Part shown: piece by piece, positions 49,372-59,194 of the stretch | Layout: each line of letters opens with the position of its first letter | Position numbering within the stretch: position 1 is the stretch's first letter | Assembly (NCBI GenBank): GCA_020796225.1 | Contig: CM036767.1 | Location: 12,133,427 to 12,197,426, forward strand | Length of the DNA: 64,000 nt | Direction of reading: 5' to 3' | DNA from: Arion vulgaris | Taxonomy: Eukaryota; Mollusca; Gastropoda; Stylommatophora; Arionidae | The notes under the pieces: model-generated | Seen by the model: only the letters and a program-made list of their open reading frames with translations | What the model was told of the DNA's origin: nothing | The model's database searches: none | Program-made: the position numbers and the translations under genes

Positions 49372-49580
49372 GTTAAACTGTATTTTCATTGACCGTCGGC
49401 ACACGATGGGTGATGTGGTCAGTATCACGCCGGCCGCCTTTACTTTCCCAGAGCATGTCTGGTACCCACTTGAGGCTGGGTCGACCTGAGAGCCGTCGCA
49501 CACTGCGGGAGTTGAACCCAGACCACCATTCTTGAGAAGCGAGTTCACTATCAACAGCTACGCATACCGCGAGCACTCTT
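49372..49580 (-). mobile_element. SINE-D copy (minus), inverted relative to previous
   Basis: Complementary landmarks TTTCATTGACCGTCGGCACA, TGGTACCCACTTGAGGCTGG, GCGGGAGTTGAACCCAGACC (B box GGGTTCAACTCC on minus) and AGCGAGTTCACTATCAACAG. The pair forms an imperfect inverted repeat about 50 bp apart. Confidence 0.85.
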
Positions 49581-49712
49581 ACCCGATATACCTCGTTGGT
49601 ATAAGAAAGTTTCCTTTACTGTTATTTAGTTTGACATGTTTTACCCGATATACCTCGTTGGTATAAATAGAATAATGTTTCCTTTACTGGGTTATTTAGT
49701 CTGACATGTTTT
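49581..49712 (+). repeat. Two-copy direct repeat, about 65 bp
   Basis: TTACCCGATATACCTCGTTG, GTATAA, TTTCCTTTACTG and TTATTTAGTTTGACATG appear twice. Confidence 0.9.
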
Positions 49713-49732
49713 TAGTTATTTGCTGCTGTACT

Positions 49733-49860
49733 GACGTCATAGCACGCCGGGAAGACAGGTACTTAGTCTCTCCACAGAATATGTCGAAGTGTATGAATAC
49801 CGACAGTTCCCGTGACTCGCTGGTTAAACAGACTTCACATTCTGTCCCTCAGGCATTCCC
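49733..49860 (+). repeat. Dispersed repeat DR4, copy 2
   Basis: CTTAGTCTCTCCACAGAATA, CTCGCTGGTTAAACAGACTT and CTGTCCCTCAGGCATTCCCA match 45831 and 54905. Confidence 0.6.
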
Positions 49861-50810
49861 ATTCAATCAACCAATCAAGTACCATGTCTGCTGGCGTAGG
49901 CGATCATGTCTCTCCAAACTCTCTATCTCTCTCTGGTGCAGTTAATCAGTTCTGACGTCGATCTTTTGTCGAACCTCGATGTCAGAACATTCAATCTTCT
50001 TCTCTCTCTCTGCCTTACATGAGCTCTACTTCCTGAATTTTACCCGTTGTTACCAAATATGCTAAGCCTCCTCTTCGCATTATATGCCCGAAGAACCTTG
50101 ATTGTCTGATTGTTATTCTTTTGACAAGGTGTTTCTTTGTGTGCAGGCCTGTTTTAAAACCTCATCTTTGTTTTCTTCGCTGTTAATGGGGTGTTCAACA
50201 TTCTTCTGTAAAACTACATCTCTGTGGCTTCCAGCGATCTTATTGATTGCCTGTTCATTGTCCATAATTCGCTGTCATACATAAGTAGCAGTTCAATATA
50301 ACACTCAAGTACTCGTTTCCGCAGTGTCATTTGTAGTGAATTCACGAATAGTGTGTTCTTCCTATTCATAAAAGCTGCTTTCGTTTGAGCTATTCTACTC
50401 CTAATCTCTGTTGTACATATTCCATCTGATGTTAGGAATGTTCCCAGATACTTGAATCGATGAACTTGTTTCAGTGTTGCGTTGTTTATTTTGATATTAC
50501 ATGTTGGTGTTTCCTGTTTCTTGGAGATAACCATTACCTCTGTTTTCTTTATATTCATGCTTAATCCTTTACTCTTTCACTTTCTCTCACTACACGTCTT
50601 GTAGATCTTGTTCATTTGTAGCCATGAGAATTGTGTCATCAGCGTATCTTTGATTGTTCATGTTTTGTCCGCCAAATGTTATTCCTGCCGTTTCTTCTAT
50701 ATGTCACATGATGGTTTCACTGTATAGGTTGAACAGGTCTGGAGAGAGTACGTATCCTTGTCTTACTCCTAATTGTATCTCCTGATAGATTCCACTCTGA
50801 TAGTCTAGTT

Positions 50811-51481
50811 CATAGATTCCCAAACTTTTTCGGCCTACCGCCCACTTTGCACAACATAAACTTTGTAACGCCCCCATATTATAACAATTTGTCATCGCCA
50901 CACCACACCCCCCACCCCCCATATACATTCTCTATTTTCTCTTTGACATAGAAAATTGATATATATTTCTGTCATACATGGTCAATTTTCAAATGATTAT
51001 ATATCATGAAATAGAAAAATTGATGAAAAAATAGATCGTGTAAGACGGGCATAAGATGAATTTAAATGCAAAATTCAAATTTTTAATGATTATTCAGTCG
51101 CAATATCACGAAAACTTCTTCTTCTTCTTTGCGTTCGTTCTTTACGACCAATTTTAACCACTCTTTGTGATATGATTTGATCTTTGCCAAGAACATGCAT
51201 ACGTTAACTTGCACATTGGTTTGGTAGGCCCCTAAACGCATAGACTGCTATACGTTTAGGACATGTACATCCAATTTCAGCCAAACCTCCTTAGTCGCCT
51301 CTTACGACATGCGTGGCAGGTAACAGTGGTTCTATTCTTTACACCCCAAATTTGGGCCCCGGTAATCACTCGGGCGTAATTACGAAAACAAACTACCCCC
51401 AAATGCATCTGAACCCACTATTGCCCCCCCTGGAAGGATTCAGCGCCCACTGGGGCGGTACGCCCACTTTGGGAAACGCTG
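50811..51481. mobile_element. Non-autonomous hAT element inside LINE-a
   Basis: 671 bp with ends CATAGATTCCCAAACTTTTT and, inverted at the right, CAGCGTTTCCCAAAGTGGGC. Flanks GTCTAGTT (50803-50810) and GTCTAGTC (51482-51489) are 7 of 8 identical. The middle is AT-rich and contains a SINE-A2. No transposase. The right end is similar to 59665-59760. Confidence 0.9.
51116..51379 (-). mobile_element. SINE-A2 copy inside the hAT element
   Basis: TTCTTCTTCTTCTTTGCGTT at the tail, TTTAGGACATGTACATCCAA, CCTCTTACGACATGCGTGGC, and head TTTGGGCCCCGGTAATCACT. Duplication TCACGAAAAC (51106-51115) versus TTACGAAAAC (51380-51389). Confidence 0.92.
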
Positions 51482-51890
51482 GTCTAGTCTCATAGCTGAG
51501 CTTTGGTGCCAGGACATGTTTCTGACAGTATCAGATCTTTTCCATCATATTTAGACTTTCTAAGATGCTAATTATTTCTCCATGTTTTACTTTATCGAAC
51601 GCTTTTGAGTAGTCTATGAAACATGAGTATAAGTTCAACTTCATTTCCATCGATCTTGCCATTATTGTTCTTATTGTATATATTGCGTTGTTTGTTCCCA
51701 TGCGTTCAACAAAGCCACATTGTTCTTCCTTAACTTCAGGTCTTATTTTGTTTCTCACCCTTCTCATGATAATGCTGAAAAGTAATTTTGTTACGTGACT
51801 CATGCTGCTGATTGTGCAGTGTTCTTTGCATTCTATCGTTCCTACTTTCTTTGGTAGTGCCATAAAATGGATTGCAGTGAATCTCTGGAT

Positions 51891-52444
51891 ATATATCCGG
51901 TGTTGTCATCATCATGAACATCCACCTACCCAGGACAGTGGATACACGTAATACTCTGAAAGGTGGAAACCTTGATATGCAATATCCATTTATTACAACT
52001 TGCTAAATTGGACCTTGACATTGACATGTTACCAGGCTAAAAACAATATTTCAAAGAATACAAAAATAAAAACATTAAAATAGCTGGTCAAGGAAATCGG
52101 ACAATTTTGGACAGAACTATCGACTACAACCCAAAATATAAATCGGTGAATATCGGCATTGACAGCAGTAACAATATACTTAACTGGAGCATGTTCATAG
52201 TTCATAAGTACGGTTCCAACTTCACTGCAACGGGTCACCGCATAATTGCTCCGTTCCTGTGCCAATGAAAATCACACGAAATGCTAACAACTGGGAAATG
52301 TTTCCTGTGTGAACTAATTCCAGAATGAAACAGCCGCGTACCGCCACAAAAGCAACACGCACCGCACAAAATGCATATGGACGTCGCTAATGTAGCAACA
52401 CAAAACTGTTCATCACTTGAATTGCAATTCTTGTCGAAGGAACA
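51891..52444. other. No repeat recognised
   Basis: A minus frame 52029-52265 follows an AG acceptor-like TTTTCATTGGCACAG at about 52263 and reads ERSNYAVTRCSEVGTVLMNY. It might be a downstream exon of the candidate at 52445-52528, but the frame is non-ATG and unsupported. Confidence 0.25.
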
Positions 52445-52528
52445 TCAATCACGACAAAATCCAGCTTTCTGCACCCACAATATAACTGCAGCAGATTGAG
52501 CTTGTTCGTCAGAACCGCTGTCCGCCAT
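52445..52528 (-). other. Candidate first exon (ATGGCGGAC start)
   Basis: Minus ATG at 52528 in the context CAGAAAATGGCGGACAGCGG, a strong animal initiation context and YY1-like motif. The frame MADSGSDEQAQSAAVILWVQ runs 27 codons to a stop at 52445. An acidic, Ala/Ser-rich start beginning MAD is common for first exons. Possible donors inside are weak. A second ATGGCGG (52733, minus) lies upstream. The surrounding 52270-52850 sequence matches no repeat here. Confidence 0.35.
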
Positions 52529-52845
52529 TTTCTGAATACACACAACAAACGCACGGTTGACACAGCAAAAGCATTCCATGTAACATTCAAAGCTCACAGC
52601 GTTGCTCAAGTACTAACTCAGTGGCTCGGCAAACGAAACCGGAAAATACCTGACCAAACATGGTGGAAATGCGCTAGCAAAGTCGTGTTCAGAATCAAAC
52701 AGTCCGGAATCTGAATAGCCCTTCCGCATTCCGCCATTGCTGGCCAGATTTTTCAATACCAAATTTTTAATGGAACATGACAGTTTATTAATAGAAATAT
52801 CAAAGAATAACAAAATGAATATCAAATAATAAATATGTATTGTTG
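52529..52845. other. Non-repetitive sequence, possible 5' flank
   Basis: No repeat match. Relatively GC-balanced compared with neighbours. If 52445-52528 is a first exon (minus), this would be its promoter side, but no TATA box or initiator is evident. Confidence 0.25.
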
Positions 52846-52849
52846 GCGT

Positions 52850-53090
52850 AGGTAGAATAAGCGGTAGTAAGCTCGATCACCACCCATGTGTACCTGGTTC
52901 AAACCCCGCGGCCGGCAGTTTGGAAGCAAATTTGTTTCCATGGATTTTTACGAACTGTAAAAATAGACCTCACCGTTTAGAAAGCAATGCAAACTACTGA
53001 ACGTATAAGTGGTGCCAAGAAAAATCGAAGACTCGTTTACTGTGGTTGGTGGCGACGTCCTATAAGGGATATACCACGATTTTCATTTTT
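52850..53090 (+). mobile_element. SINE-F copy 3
   Basis: Head with TAGAATAAGCGGTAGTAAGC and B box GGTTCAAACCCC near 52893. CACCGTTTAGAAAGCAATGC, CTACTGAACGTATAAGTGGT, GACGTCCTATAAGGGATATA. Confidence 0.87.
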
Positions 53091-53139
53091 ATTTTTCTTC
53101 AAATGTGTATTAAACTTGTGTACATTTACTAGAAAGTCA

Positions 53140-53460
53140 ATGAAACAGATGCAGTAATTTACACAGATGGTTCAGTCATTCGCCAATAACGCGTGAGCTT
53201 TTTCAGCACGCTCAGGAAAAAAAATAATAGAAGAGGCAAGTAGGGTCTACGCGACAACCACAAGTAGCTTAACACTGGAGATACGAGAGGGGACAGATGC
53301 GATGACGTGGTTGGCGCTCCATGAGTATGATTCGTAAAGTCGAAACAGGAATGGTGAGACGAAACTGGGTGGAGGTACTGGTGCAGACATGGATCAAAGA
53401 AATTACCTTCATTTTTGCTTCAATGGACGAAAATGACATTCTTACGGAGAAATTATTTTC
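53140..53460 (+). pseudogene. LINE-d RNase H fragment
   Basis: DAVIYTDGSV near 53150 is the RNase H start with its first catalytic Asp. It is followed after shifts by TTTSSLTLEI, TDAMTWLALHEYDS and MIRKVETGMVRRNWVEVLVQ (compare MIRKVEAGSVRRQWTESVQA at 37360), then TFIFAS. Many frame breaks. Confidence 0.75.
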
Positions 53461-53464
53461 GAAC

Positions 53465-53690
53465 AGATGAGTTTTAACCTGCTGAATTGCAGGTTGGCTG
53501 GGGACAGTCAAAGGCTAACGGAGAGCGAACCCAGTAAACGCTGGTTGAAATAGGACACGTCGCCGAAGAACAAGCACTAGAGCTCCAAATGGTACTGAAG
53601 ATTGTGACGTAAAACTACGTTCTTGGCAAAGGTTGTTTATATATCACAATAATAATGATAAAAATGGCCGAAAAAGAACGATCGAGAGAG
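53465..53690 (+). mobile_element. SINE-A3 copy 1
   Basis: GGTTGGCTGGGGACAGTCAA, CCCAGTAAACGCTGGTTGAA, GGACACGTCGCCGAAGAACA, TTGTTTATATATCACAATAA and AAAAAGAACGATCGAGAGAG. The final 60 bp match the RP1.3 end and the other SINE-A tails. Tail is GA-rich. Confidence 0.8.
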
Positions 53691-53805
53691 AGAACAGAAG
53701 AGTTTCAGGGTTGCCAGTCCCACTCGCTGACCAGACTGAGAGATGTGGGTGTCAATATTGGTACAGCCCGTAAAGAAAGACCACAGCCAACTATGAATTC
53801 ATGCG
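53690..53805 (+). pseudogene. LINE-d scrap
   Basis: QSHSLTRLRDVGVNIGTARK then ERP, corresponding to STTRLRELGLKIGVARKERY at 37130. Confidence 0.65.
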
Positions 53806-53811
53806 AACTCA

Positions 53812-54150
53812 GGTTAAAAATTATGGGAAATCAGACCACAACCGGGCACGTGACCTCGCATTCCAGTATTGGTGTGTATAGACGAATTCATTTTAAAATC
53901 AACACAAAATGCAAAATCAAAGTTATATTATGCAACACGTTAAGTTTAACACTATGGCGTATCTGTATTAAAGTATTATAGTATAGTATTATAGTAATAT
54001 TTTTCCATCAATAAATAACCGTAGACTCATAGAATTTAGTAAAATTGCAAAAAAGCTTGCAGTGTTCTATCAAATATATAAATTCAAGCCTCCCAACTGA
54101 AACTAGGTCAGGGTTTCCCCGTTCAGTTATATGGCCCAATATTAGAGTTG
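53812..54150 (+). repeat. Dispersed repeat DR1, copy 3
   Basis: AAAAATTATGGGAAATCAGA, CGCATTCCAGTATTGGTGTG, GACTCATAGAATTTAGTAAA, AGGGTTTCCCCGTTCAGTTA. Same order as 22338. Confidence 0.8.
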
Positions 54151-54529
54151 GCTGTGGAACGACATACTAGATAGGCAAAGAGACTGATTAATTAACATCG
54201 AACTGACGTGTAAGGCCGCTGGATGCTGCTGGATTGGTTGCGGCGGAGATTGGGGTGCTATGATGATAGTCCTCTAATAACTGATAACTAGAGGGTATCT
54301 GATATTGGACAACGCACAGTGATAGAAACATGCAGACGGTGATATGTTTAAAAAATGTCCCCGGTTTTTTTTAGTTGCAAGTTTCTACAGTATTTCTTGG
54401 TATAAGTTACCACCAACTGTGTTGTTGATATAATATGCAACTCTTCAAGCTTCAAGTGAGGCTGTTGATAATATAATCTCTTAGTTGTCTGTGATATCTT
54501 GTTGGCATTTATAGGGCTGGTGACAGAGA
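54151..54529. other. Unannotated sequence
   Basis: Nothing recognised. Confidence 0.25.
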
Positions 54530-54875
54530 TAGAGAGATGGGGAGAGAGCAAGGGGAATTAGGAAGACAATGGGACCGGGGGGGTGAGAGATTGATGAATT
54601 AGAAAGAGAGAGGGAGAGAGACAAATTAGAAAATAAGAGGAGAGAGATGAATTAGGAAGAGGAAAGAGAGATGAATTAGGAAGAGAGAGATGAATTAGAA
54701 AGAGATGAATTAGAAGGAGAGAGATGAATTAGAAGAGAGATGAATTAGAAAGAGAGAGATGAATTAGGAAGAGAAGATGAATTAGAAAGAGAGAGATGAA
54801 TTAGAAGAGAGATGAATTAGGAAGAGAAAGAGAGAGAGAGAGAGAGAGACGAATTAGAAAGAGAGAGAGAGTAGA
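54530..54875 (+). repeat. Purine-rich irregular repeat
   Basis: GAGAGATGAATTAGAAAGA units of 14-24 bp, about 14 copies, ending in (GA)n. Confidence 0.92.
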
Positions 54876-54904
54876 GTAAGAACAGTTTTAAAGCTAAGAC
54901 AAGA

Positions 54905-55060
54905 CGGTTATTGGTTACTAAATTGACATCACAGCGCTTCGGACAGACACATAGGTACTCAGTCTCCTCCAGCAGATGTCGAAGGGTATACATACTGATG
55001 GTTCCTGTGACTAGCCAGTTAGCCACACTCCTCACTCTGCCACTTAGGCATCCAGTTCTG
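54905..55060 (-). repeat. Dispersed repeat DR4, copy 3
   Basis: TACTCAGTCTCCTCCAGCAG, ATACATACTGATGGTTCCTG and CACTCTGCCACTTAGGCATC pair with 45831 and 49733. Orientation relative to those copies was judged by eye. Confidence 0.55.
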
Positions 55061-55061
55061 C

Positions 55062-55290
55062 TTGTGAAATGAAAATCGAGGACAGGACGCCGCCATCAAC
55101 CACAGTAAACGTGTCGTCGATGTCACCACTTATACGTTCAGTCGTTTGCTATTGCTGTCTGAACGGTGGGGTCTATTTTTACTGTTTGCAAAAATCCACG
55201 GACACAAATTTGCTTCTAAACTGTCCGCTACAAAGTTTTAACCAGGTAAGCTTGGGTTGTGGTCGTGTTTACCTCAGTTTAAGCTACAAC
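55062..55290 (-). mobile_element. SINE-F copy 4
   Basis: Minus strand: CATCAACCACAGTAAACG, CACTTATACGTTCAGTCGTT, GTCTGAACGGTGGGGTCTAT, with a head around 55225-55290 (AACCAGGTAAGCTTGGGTTG, CAGTTTAAGCTACA). Confidence 0.85.
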
Positions 55291-55334
55291 AAAACTCATT
55301 AAATTGCAGGATAGATTCATTATCAATTTGAATG

Positions 55335-55400
55335 TCTTCATCTAACAGGTCTTCATCTAACAGGTCTTCATCTAACAAATCTTCATCTAACAGGTGGTCG
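55335..55400 (+). repeat. 15-bp direct repeat
   Basis: GTCTTCATCTAACAG repeated four times. Confidence 0.9.
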
Positions 55401-55487
55401 ACCAAGAAACTGAGGAGAGTTCCCCCTTATCTATCTTTAATACCTCGATGATCGATGTTGATGGTGTAAACAATGTGATGAGAGGTC

Positions 55488-55885
55488 AATGTGGAGTGTT
55501 CTAGCTAACGCAGATGATTGGGAAGTTGGAGTGTTCTAGCTAACACAGATAATTGGGACGCTGTAGTGTTCTAGCTAACGCAGATGATTGGGACGCTGGA
55601 GTGTTCTAGCTAACGCAGATGATTGGGACGCTGGAGTGTTCTAGCTAACACAGATAATTGGGACGCTGGAGTGTTCTAGCTAACACAGATAATTGAGACG
55701 CTGGAGTGTTCTAGCTAACACAGATAATTGGGACGCTGGAGTGTTCTAGCTAACACAGATATTGTGGGACGTGGAGGGGTTCTAGCTAACACAGATAAAT
55801 TTAGACGTGGAGTGTTCTAGCTAACGCAGATGATTGAGACGCTGGAGTGTTCTAGCTAACACAGATAATTGAGACGCTGGAGAGC
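55488..55885 (+). repeat. 35-bp minisatellite
   Basis: About 11 units of GGAGTGTTCTAGCTAACACA plus GATAATTGGGACGCT, alternating CTAACGCAGATG and CTAACACAGATA forms. Confidence 0.94.
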
Positions 55886-55887
55886 GA

Positions 55888-56040
55888 AATGCAGCATCTA
55901 TAACTACTTCCAGTATGAAGATCAAGGTTGAGGTCGTTACTGTTATACTTCAGTGGCTATCTGTGACTTCGGTTACTGGGCAGCTGTTGTGTTCCATTTT
56001 CAATAATGCTTCGGAAGGTTCTTCTTTGTCTGCTCTGCGA
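55888..56040 (+). pseudogene. LINE-f RNase H scrap
   Basis: CTTCCAGTATGAAGATCAAG, GGTCGTTACTG and CTATCTGTGACTTCGGTTAC match 45430-45510 upstream of the LINE-f RNase H block. Confidence 0.65.
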
Positions 56041-56059
56041 TGGGTTTCATATGCTCAGT

Positions 56060-56250
56060 TATGCCCATGCGTTGCCGGGTCCCACAAAGAATAGTAATAC
56101 TACGATCTACAAAGTATATCGTAAGCGGTGATCGCCCGAGTGGTTTACCGGGGCCAAATTTGGGGTATAAAGAATAGAACCACTGTTACCTGCCACGTAT
56201 ATCGTAAGAGGCAACTAAGGAGGTTTGGCTAAAATCGGATGCATGTCTCC
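56060..56250 (+). mobile_element. SINE-A and SINE-A2 heads in tandem
   Basis: 56065-56135 is a SINE-A head (GCCGGGTCCCACAAAGAATA, CGATCTACAAAGTATATCGT). 56136-56245 is a SINE-A2 head (CCGAGTGGTTTACCGGGGCC, AAATTTGGGGTATAAAGAAT, GGAGGTTTGGCTAAAATCGG). Both lack their 3' portions. Confidence 0.75.
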
Positions 56251-56640
56251 GCTAGGGAATGCAAACCCGAAACAAATGCTTGCAGAAAACGGATGCACCA
56301 GGACGTAAGGCGCATAACATGGTGCAACGACCCTCACAATGAGGAATGGGATAACGGATTCTACGGTCGCCAATCTGCCTCGGAGACTTAGCCACGCAGT
56401 AAGAATGTCAGACCTTCCATCACGAGGGTGGCCAAAACTTACTGCGGGAAGAGGTCGGCACAAACGGGAAGCAGAAATCATAGGAATTATATCCTACAGA
56501 ACTGCCCCAGTATGCAGACTTGAGAAGAAATGGCCACTTACAGACGTCAAGACAAACTGAATGGTGTGACTGATAATCTGAGGCAGACGGCTTCCTTTAT
56601 TAGAGATTCCGAAATCCTAATCTAGTGAGAACGCAGAAGA
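56251..56640 (+). pseudogene. LINE-e 3' end
   Basis: 56251-56330 resembles a further SINE-A-type middle. From about 56485 the LINE-e end is readable: NYILQNCPSMQT, then LNGVTDNLRQTASFIRDSEI to a stop, followed by GAACGCAGAAGAAG, the same 3' end and tail as 46745 on minus. Confidence 0.72.
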
Positions 56641-56858
56641 AGATAAAATAAGCGGCGACTTAGGTAGTGGTCTAGAGAAGATATCCTAGTAAATAAAAAG
56701 CGAAAATAAACAGAAATAAGATGTGCTGGCCTTCTTGTAGACGCATAACTGGCCCAACGTACAATCGCACTTAGGCTCGGATCACATACAGATCACAAGT
56801 GTGGTTAATTCACAAATTACAAGTGGCCGATATGGAGCGTTCGAAGAAGAAGATATGC
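56641..56858 (+). mobile_element. SINE-A 3' two-thirds
   Basis: CCTAGTAAATAAAAAGCG, GATGTGCTGGCCTTCTTGTA, CAACGTACAATCGCACTTAG, GGCCGATATGGAGCGTTCG and GAAGAAG. Head missing. Confidence 0.85.
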
Positions 56859-56859
56859 T

Positions 56860-57125
56860 GAGTTTAAACCATAAAACGGGTTGCCTCTATGAAGCTGCCT
56901 GTGAAGTTGGAGTTCCCTGGATGTTAACCATGGTTTGCTCTGTAAACTTCGTTCTTGGAAACCCTATTTCGTTTCATTGACGTAGGTATGATGGACATGA
57001 CTGCTGGATGTGCTCTGGGGTTTGTATTTCGGTCTGACATGCATACTTTGCAGCCTAAACAGGTTTTATTTTATGTATATGTGGTAGTTGAGTTTGCTGT
57101 GTTCTGTTTTGAGTCGGAAGATTAT
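56860..57125. other. Unannotated sequence
   Basis: Nothing recognised. Possibly continuous with LINE-f upstream sequence. Confidence 0.25.
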
Positions 57126-57129
57126 TGTT

Positions 57130-57300
57130 CTGTTTTCTGTTAAGTCTGGTTGGAAGGTCCAACGTCCAAAACGGCAGACTGCGGAATGAGTGGATGTCCT
57201 CTATCGAGGTTTCTAACCTCCAGATGTTTTCTGAAGTCTACTGTCCTGGACATGCGAGTGTCAGCGTCATTGAAAACAAACAAGTATATTACTACAGCAT
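57130..57300 (+). pseudogene. LINE-f RNase H fragment
   Basis: RSNVQNGRLRNEWMSSIEVS, NLQMFSEVYCPGHASVSVIE: the CPGHASV motif matches 45640. The domain is truncated after it. Confidence 0.72.
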
Positions 57301-57635
57301 TCTAACTTTTTTAATGAATATGTCCAAGAAAGTGCTGTTCTCAATGTTCGCTGCATCGTCAGAGACCAATAACAACACCACCCTGTATGGAAAATATGTA
57401 GCTAATAGCAACTATTCTGCAGAATAAAGGGAATGAGATGGTATACCTCTAAAGTCTGAGAAGGTACACCTGTATGGTGGGTGGAAATGACAAAAAAGGA
57501 AAGAAAGCATTCACGCATAAATAAGTCAAAGACTCTACCAAGGACTGACTAGCCTAGAATTACAGTGGACGAACACCTAGAAGAAGAAGATGATAGGAAG
57601 GATCACATATAAGAACTTATTGAGAGAGGAGACAG
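57301..57635. other. Unannotated sequence
   Basis: Nothing recognised. Confidence 0.25.
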
Positions 57636-57639
57636 ATCC

Positions 57640-57895
57640 CAGTGAAGAAAGAAATGAAGAAAGACGCTGGATCAGGATGCGACACTTTCCACACAAAACC
57701 TGGGAATATAACAAGACGGACTCTTTCATGTTACCCACGGGAAGCGAAGAGGACGCATAGAAATATAGAAGATTTGAATAGATTTGAGCAGAGATTAACG
57801 ATATACAGGAGAGCTGGAATAAGCTGCAAGAGATGACTAAATATAGAAAACTTGTCATGAGTTGGTTGAGAAACTATGTTTCAATCAGGGTTTAA
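57640..57895 (+). pseudogene. LINE-g C-terminal fragment
   Basis: RRWIRMRHFPHKTWEYNKTD, SFMLPTGSEEDA then stop, AEINDIQESWNKLQEMTKYR, VMSWLRNYVSIRV. Nucleotide landmarks CTGGGAATATAACAAGACGG and CCCACGGGAAGCGAAGAGGA match GGGAATATAACAAGAAGGGT at 42879. Confidence 0.72.
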
Positions 57896-58380
57896 TACAC
57901 ATAAGAAAGAAAGGGAAGAAGAAGTAGAAACTATTGCTGCCTGTTTGACAGAGAACGAAACTGATAGATAATTAGCAATCATTGGTGCCAGATATACAGT
58001 TTATGTTATTTGTCTTAAGGCGAAGTTCCTGCTATACATCTTCTGGAAGGAATTCATGAGCGCCCCTAGTATCAGTGCTAACATTTCAGAGTTATCTGCC
58101 TCTCAGTTTGTGACGTAACTAGGTCGCTAAGGGAGATAATCTATGTAGGTAGGATACCTGTAAACAATCACAGAAATTGTACAAGTCAGTTTGGGTTTTC
58201 TGTATGTCTGTATGTTTATTATGTCCCAGGTTACTCTATGTATTATTTCAACTTTGTGATAAAATAGCTACAAGAAAGGGATACAGCAAGAAGGACTGTG
58301 ATAACCAGAAGTGGTATCTCCATAAAGGATATGTTTTTCACAATTTTGTCCATGTGTTATCGGAGATTTCATGGGGAGCA
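57896..58380. other. Unannotated sequence
   Basis: A plus frame 58177-58491 overlaps a SINE-A fragment and starts at a non-ATG codon. Not credited. Confidence 0.3.
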
Positions 58381-58384
58381 GAGA

Positions 58385-58456
58385 ATATTAACACTGCGAC
58401 CTACAAGGCATGTTACTATTCTTTGCTGACCTTGCGGGCCCCGGCAACAAACGAGA
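58385..58456. mobile_element. Rearranged SINE-A head
   Basis: AACACTGCGACCTACAAGGC (plus-sense SINE-A) runs directly into TACTATTCTTTGCTGACCTT and GCGGGCCCCGGCAACA (minus-sense), so two head pieces are fused head to head. Confidence 0.65.
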
Positions 58457-58504
58457 AAACTAAGGTACAATGGGACAAGGTAAAAGTATAGAAGAAATAC
58501 TATT

Positions 58505-58881
58505 ACCTTGTAGTTAGATTGGGGACAATCAAAGGCTAGTGGTGCAAACCGTACACAAAACTGGACGGTAGGTAAACCAAGTAGTAAAAAAAAAACCGGT
58601 AACCTGGACAGATGACGCTCAACAAGGGAGGGTAGGTCGTCTAAGGGTCGCTACCTTAAATGAAAATAGCAACCTGCTGCCTTGCAGGTCGGCTGGGGAC
58701 AGTCAAAGACTGACGGAGAGCGAATCCAGTAAACGCTGGTTGAAATCGGACACATCGCCGAAGGATAAGCATCAGAGCTCCAAATTATATTGAAGATTGT
58801 GACGTAAAAAAAAGTTCTTGGCAAAGGATGTTTATATATCACAATTATGATGATCAAAATGGCCAAAAGAGAACGACCGAA

Positions 58882-58885
<4 letters not shown>
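58505..58885 (+). mobile_element. SINE-A3 copy 2, partly duplicated
   Basis: CGGCTGGGGACAGTCAAAGA, CCAGTAAACGCTGGTTGAAA, CGCCGAAGGATAAGCATCAG, TGTTTATATATCACAATTAT and GAGAACGACCGAAAGAGAG. A diverged partial head copy (TTGGGGACAATCAAAGGCTA) precedes it. Confidence 0.78.
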
Positions 58886-58912
<27 letters not shown>

Positions 58913-58954
58913 AAGAAAGAAAACTTCGTTATACGGAGATAGTTTGAACCATCT

Positions 58955-59190
58955 CTTTAAAGCTGAAAGATTGACTTCATTGCACCGGGTTTATCCCATA
59001 TGCCTCGGCCTCTCTCCGCAGAAATGGCTCTCCACCTACCGAGAGTATAGCATAAATCACAAACTCAATAGCGCCGGCAACAATCATAGGAAACCTTGGA
59101 AAAAATGCACATATGAACAGAACGGCGCGATCCGGATTCGAACCCCCGATCGCAAGGCAAGGGCTTAACCACTGAACCACATCTCTTATC
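58955..59190 (-). mobile_element. SINE-C copy 3
   Basis: Best tRNA-like head: minus GTGGTTCAGTGGTTAAGCCC (A box) and GGGTTCGAATCCGGATCGCG (perfect B box GGTTCGAATCC, about 59135). Body AAGGTTTCCTATGATTGTTG, 3' part GAGGCATATGGGATAAACCC. A tRNA gene is excluded because the second half does not fold as an acceptor stem by eye and the unit recurs as a SINE. Confidence 0.88.
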
Positions 59191-59194
59191 CTAT

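Larger units (their letters stand above)
49862..51890 (-). pseudogene. LINE-a reverse transcriptase, longest copy
   Basis: Non-LTR retrotransposon RT, interrupted by a hAT element at 50811-51481. In coding order on minus: MSHVTKLLFSIIMRRVRNKI (51790), VKEEQCGFVERMGTNNAIYT, SCFIDYSKAFDKVKHGEIIS (motif A, Asp present, about 51610), then RNMSWHQSSAMRLD up to the hAT. After the h[22 protein letters not shown] (motif B, about 50790), [12 protein letters not shown], then RYADDTILMATNEQDLQDV (catalytic YADD, about 50640). Then INNATLKQVHRFKYLGTFLT (about 50470), TEIRSRIAQTKAAFMNRKNT, RKRVLECYIELLLMYDSELW, and the C-terminal portion to TCAACCAATCAAGTACCATG (49867). RTE-like by the thumb pattern, in my judgement. 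Inactive: a stop after ETIM, frameshifts near 50600 and 50214, and the 5' endonuclease absent. Confidence 0.87.

Noticed and set aside
59110..59190. tRNA gene on minus
   Set aside because: A and B boxes are good, but the sequence recurs as the head of SINE-C and continues into a SINE body.
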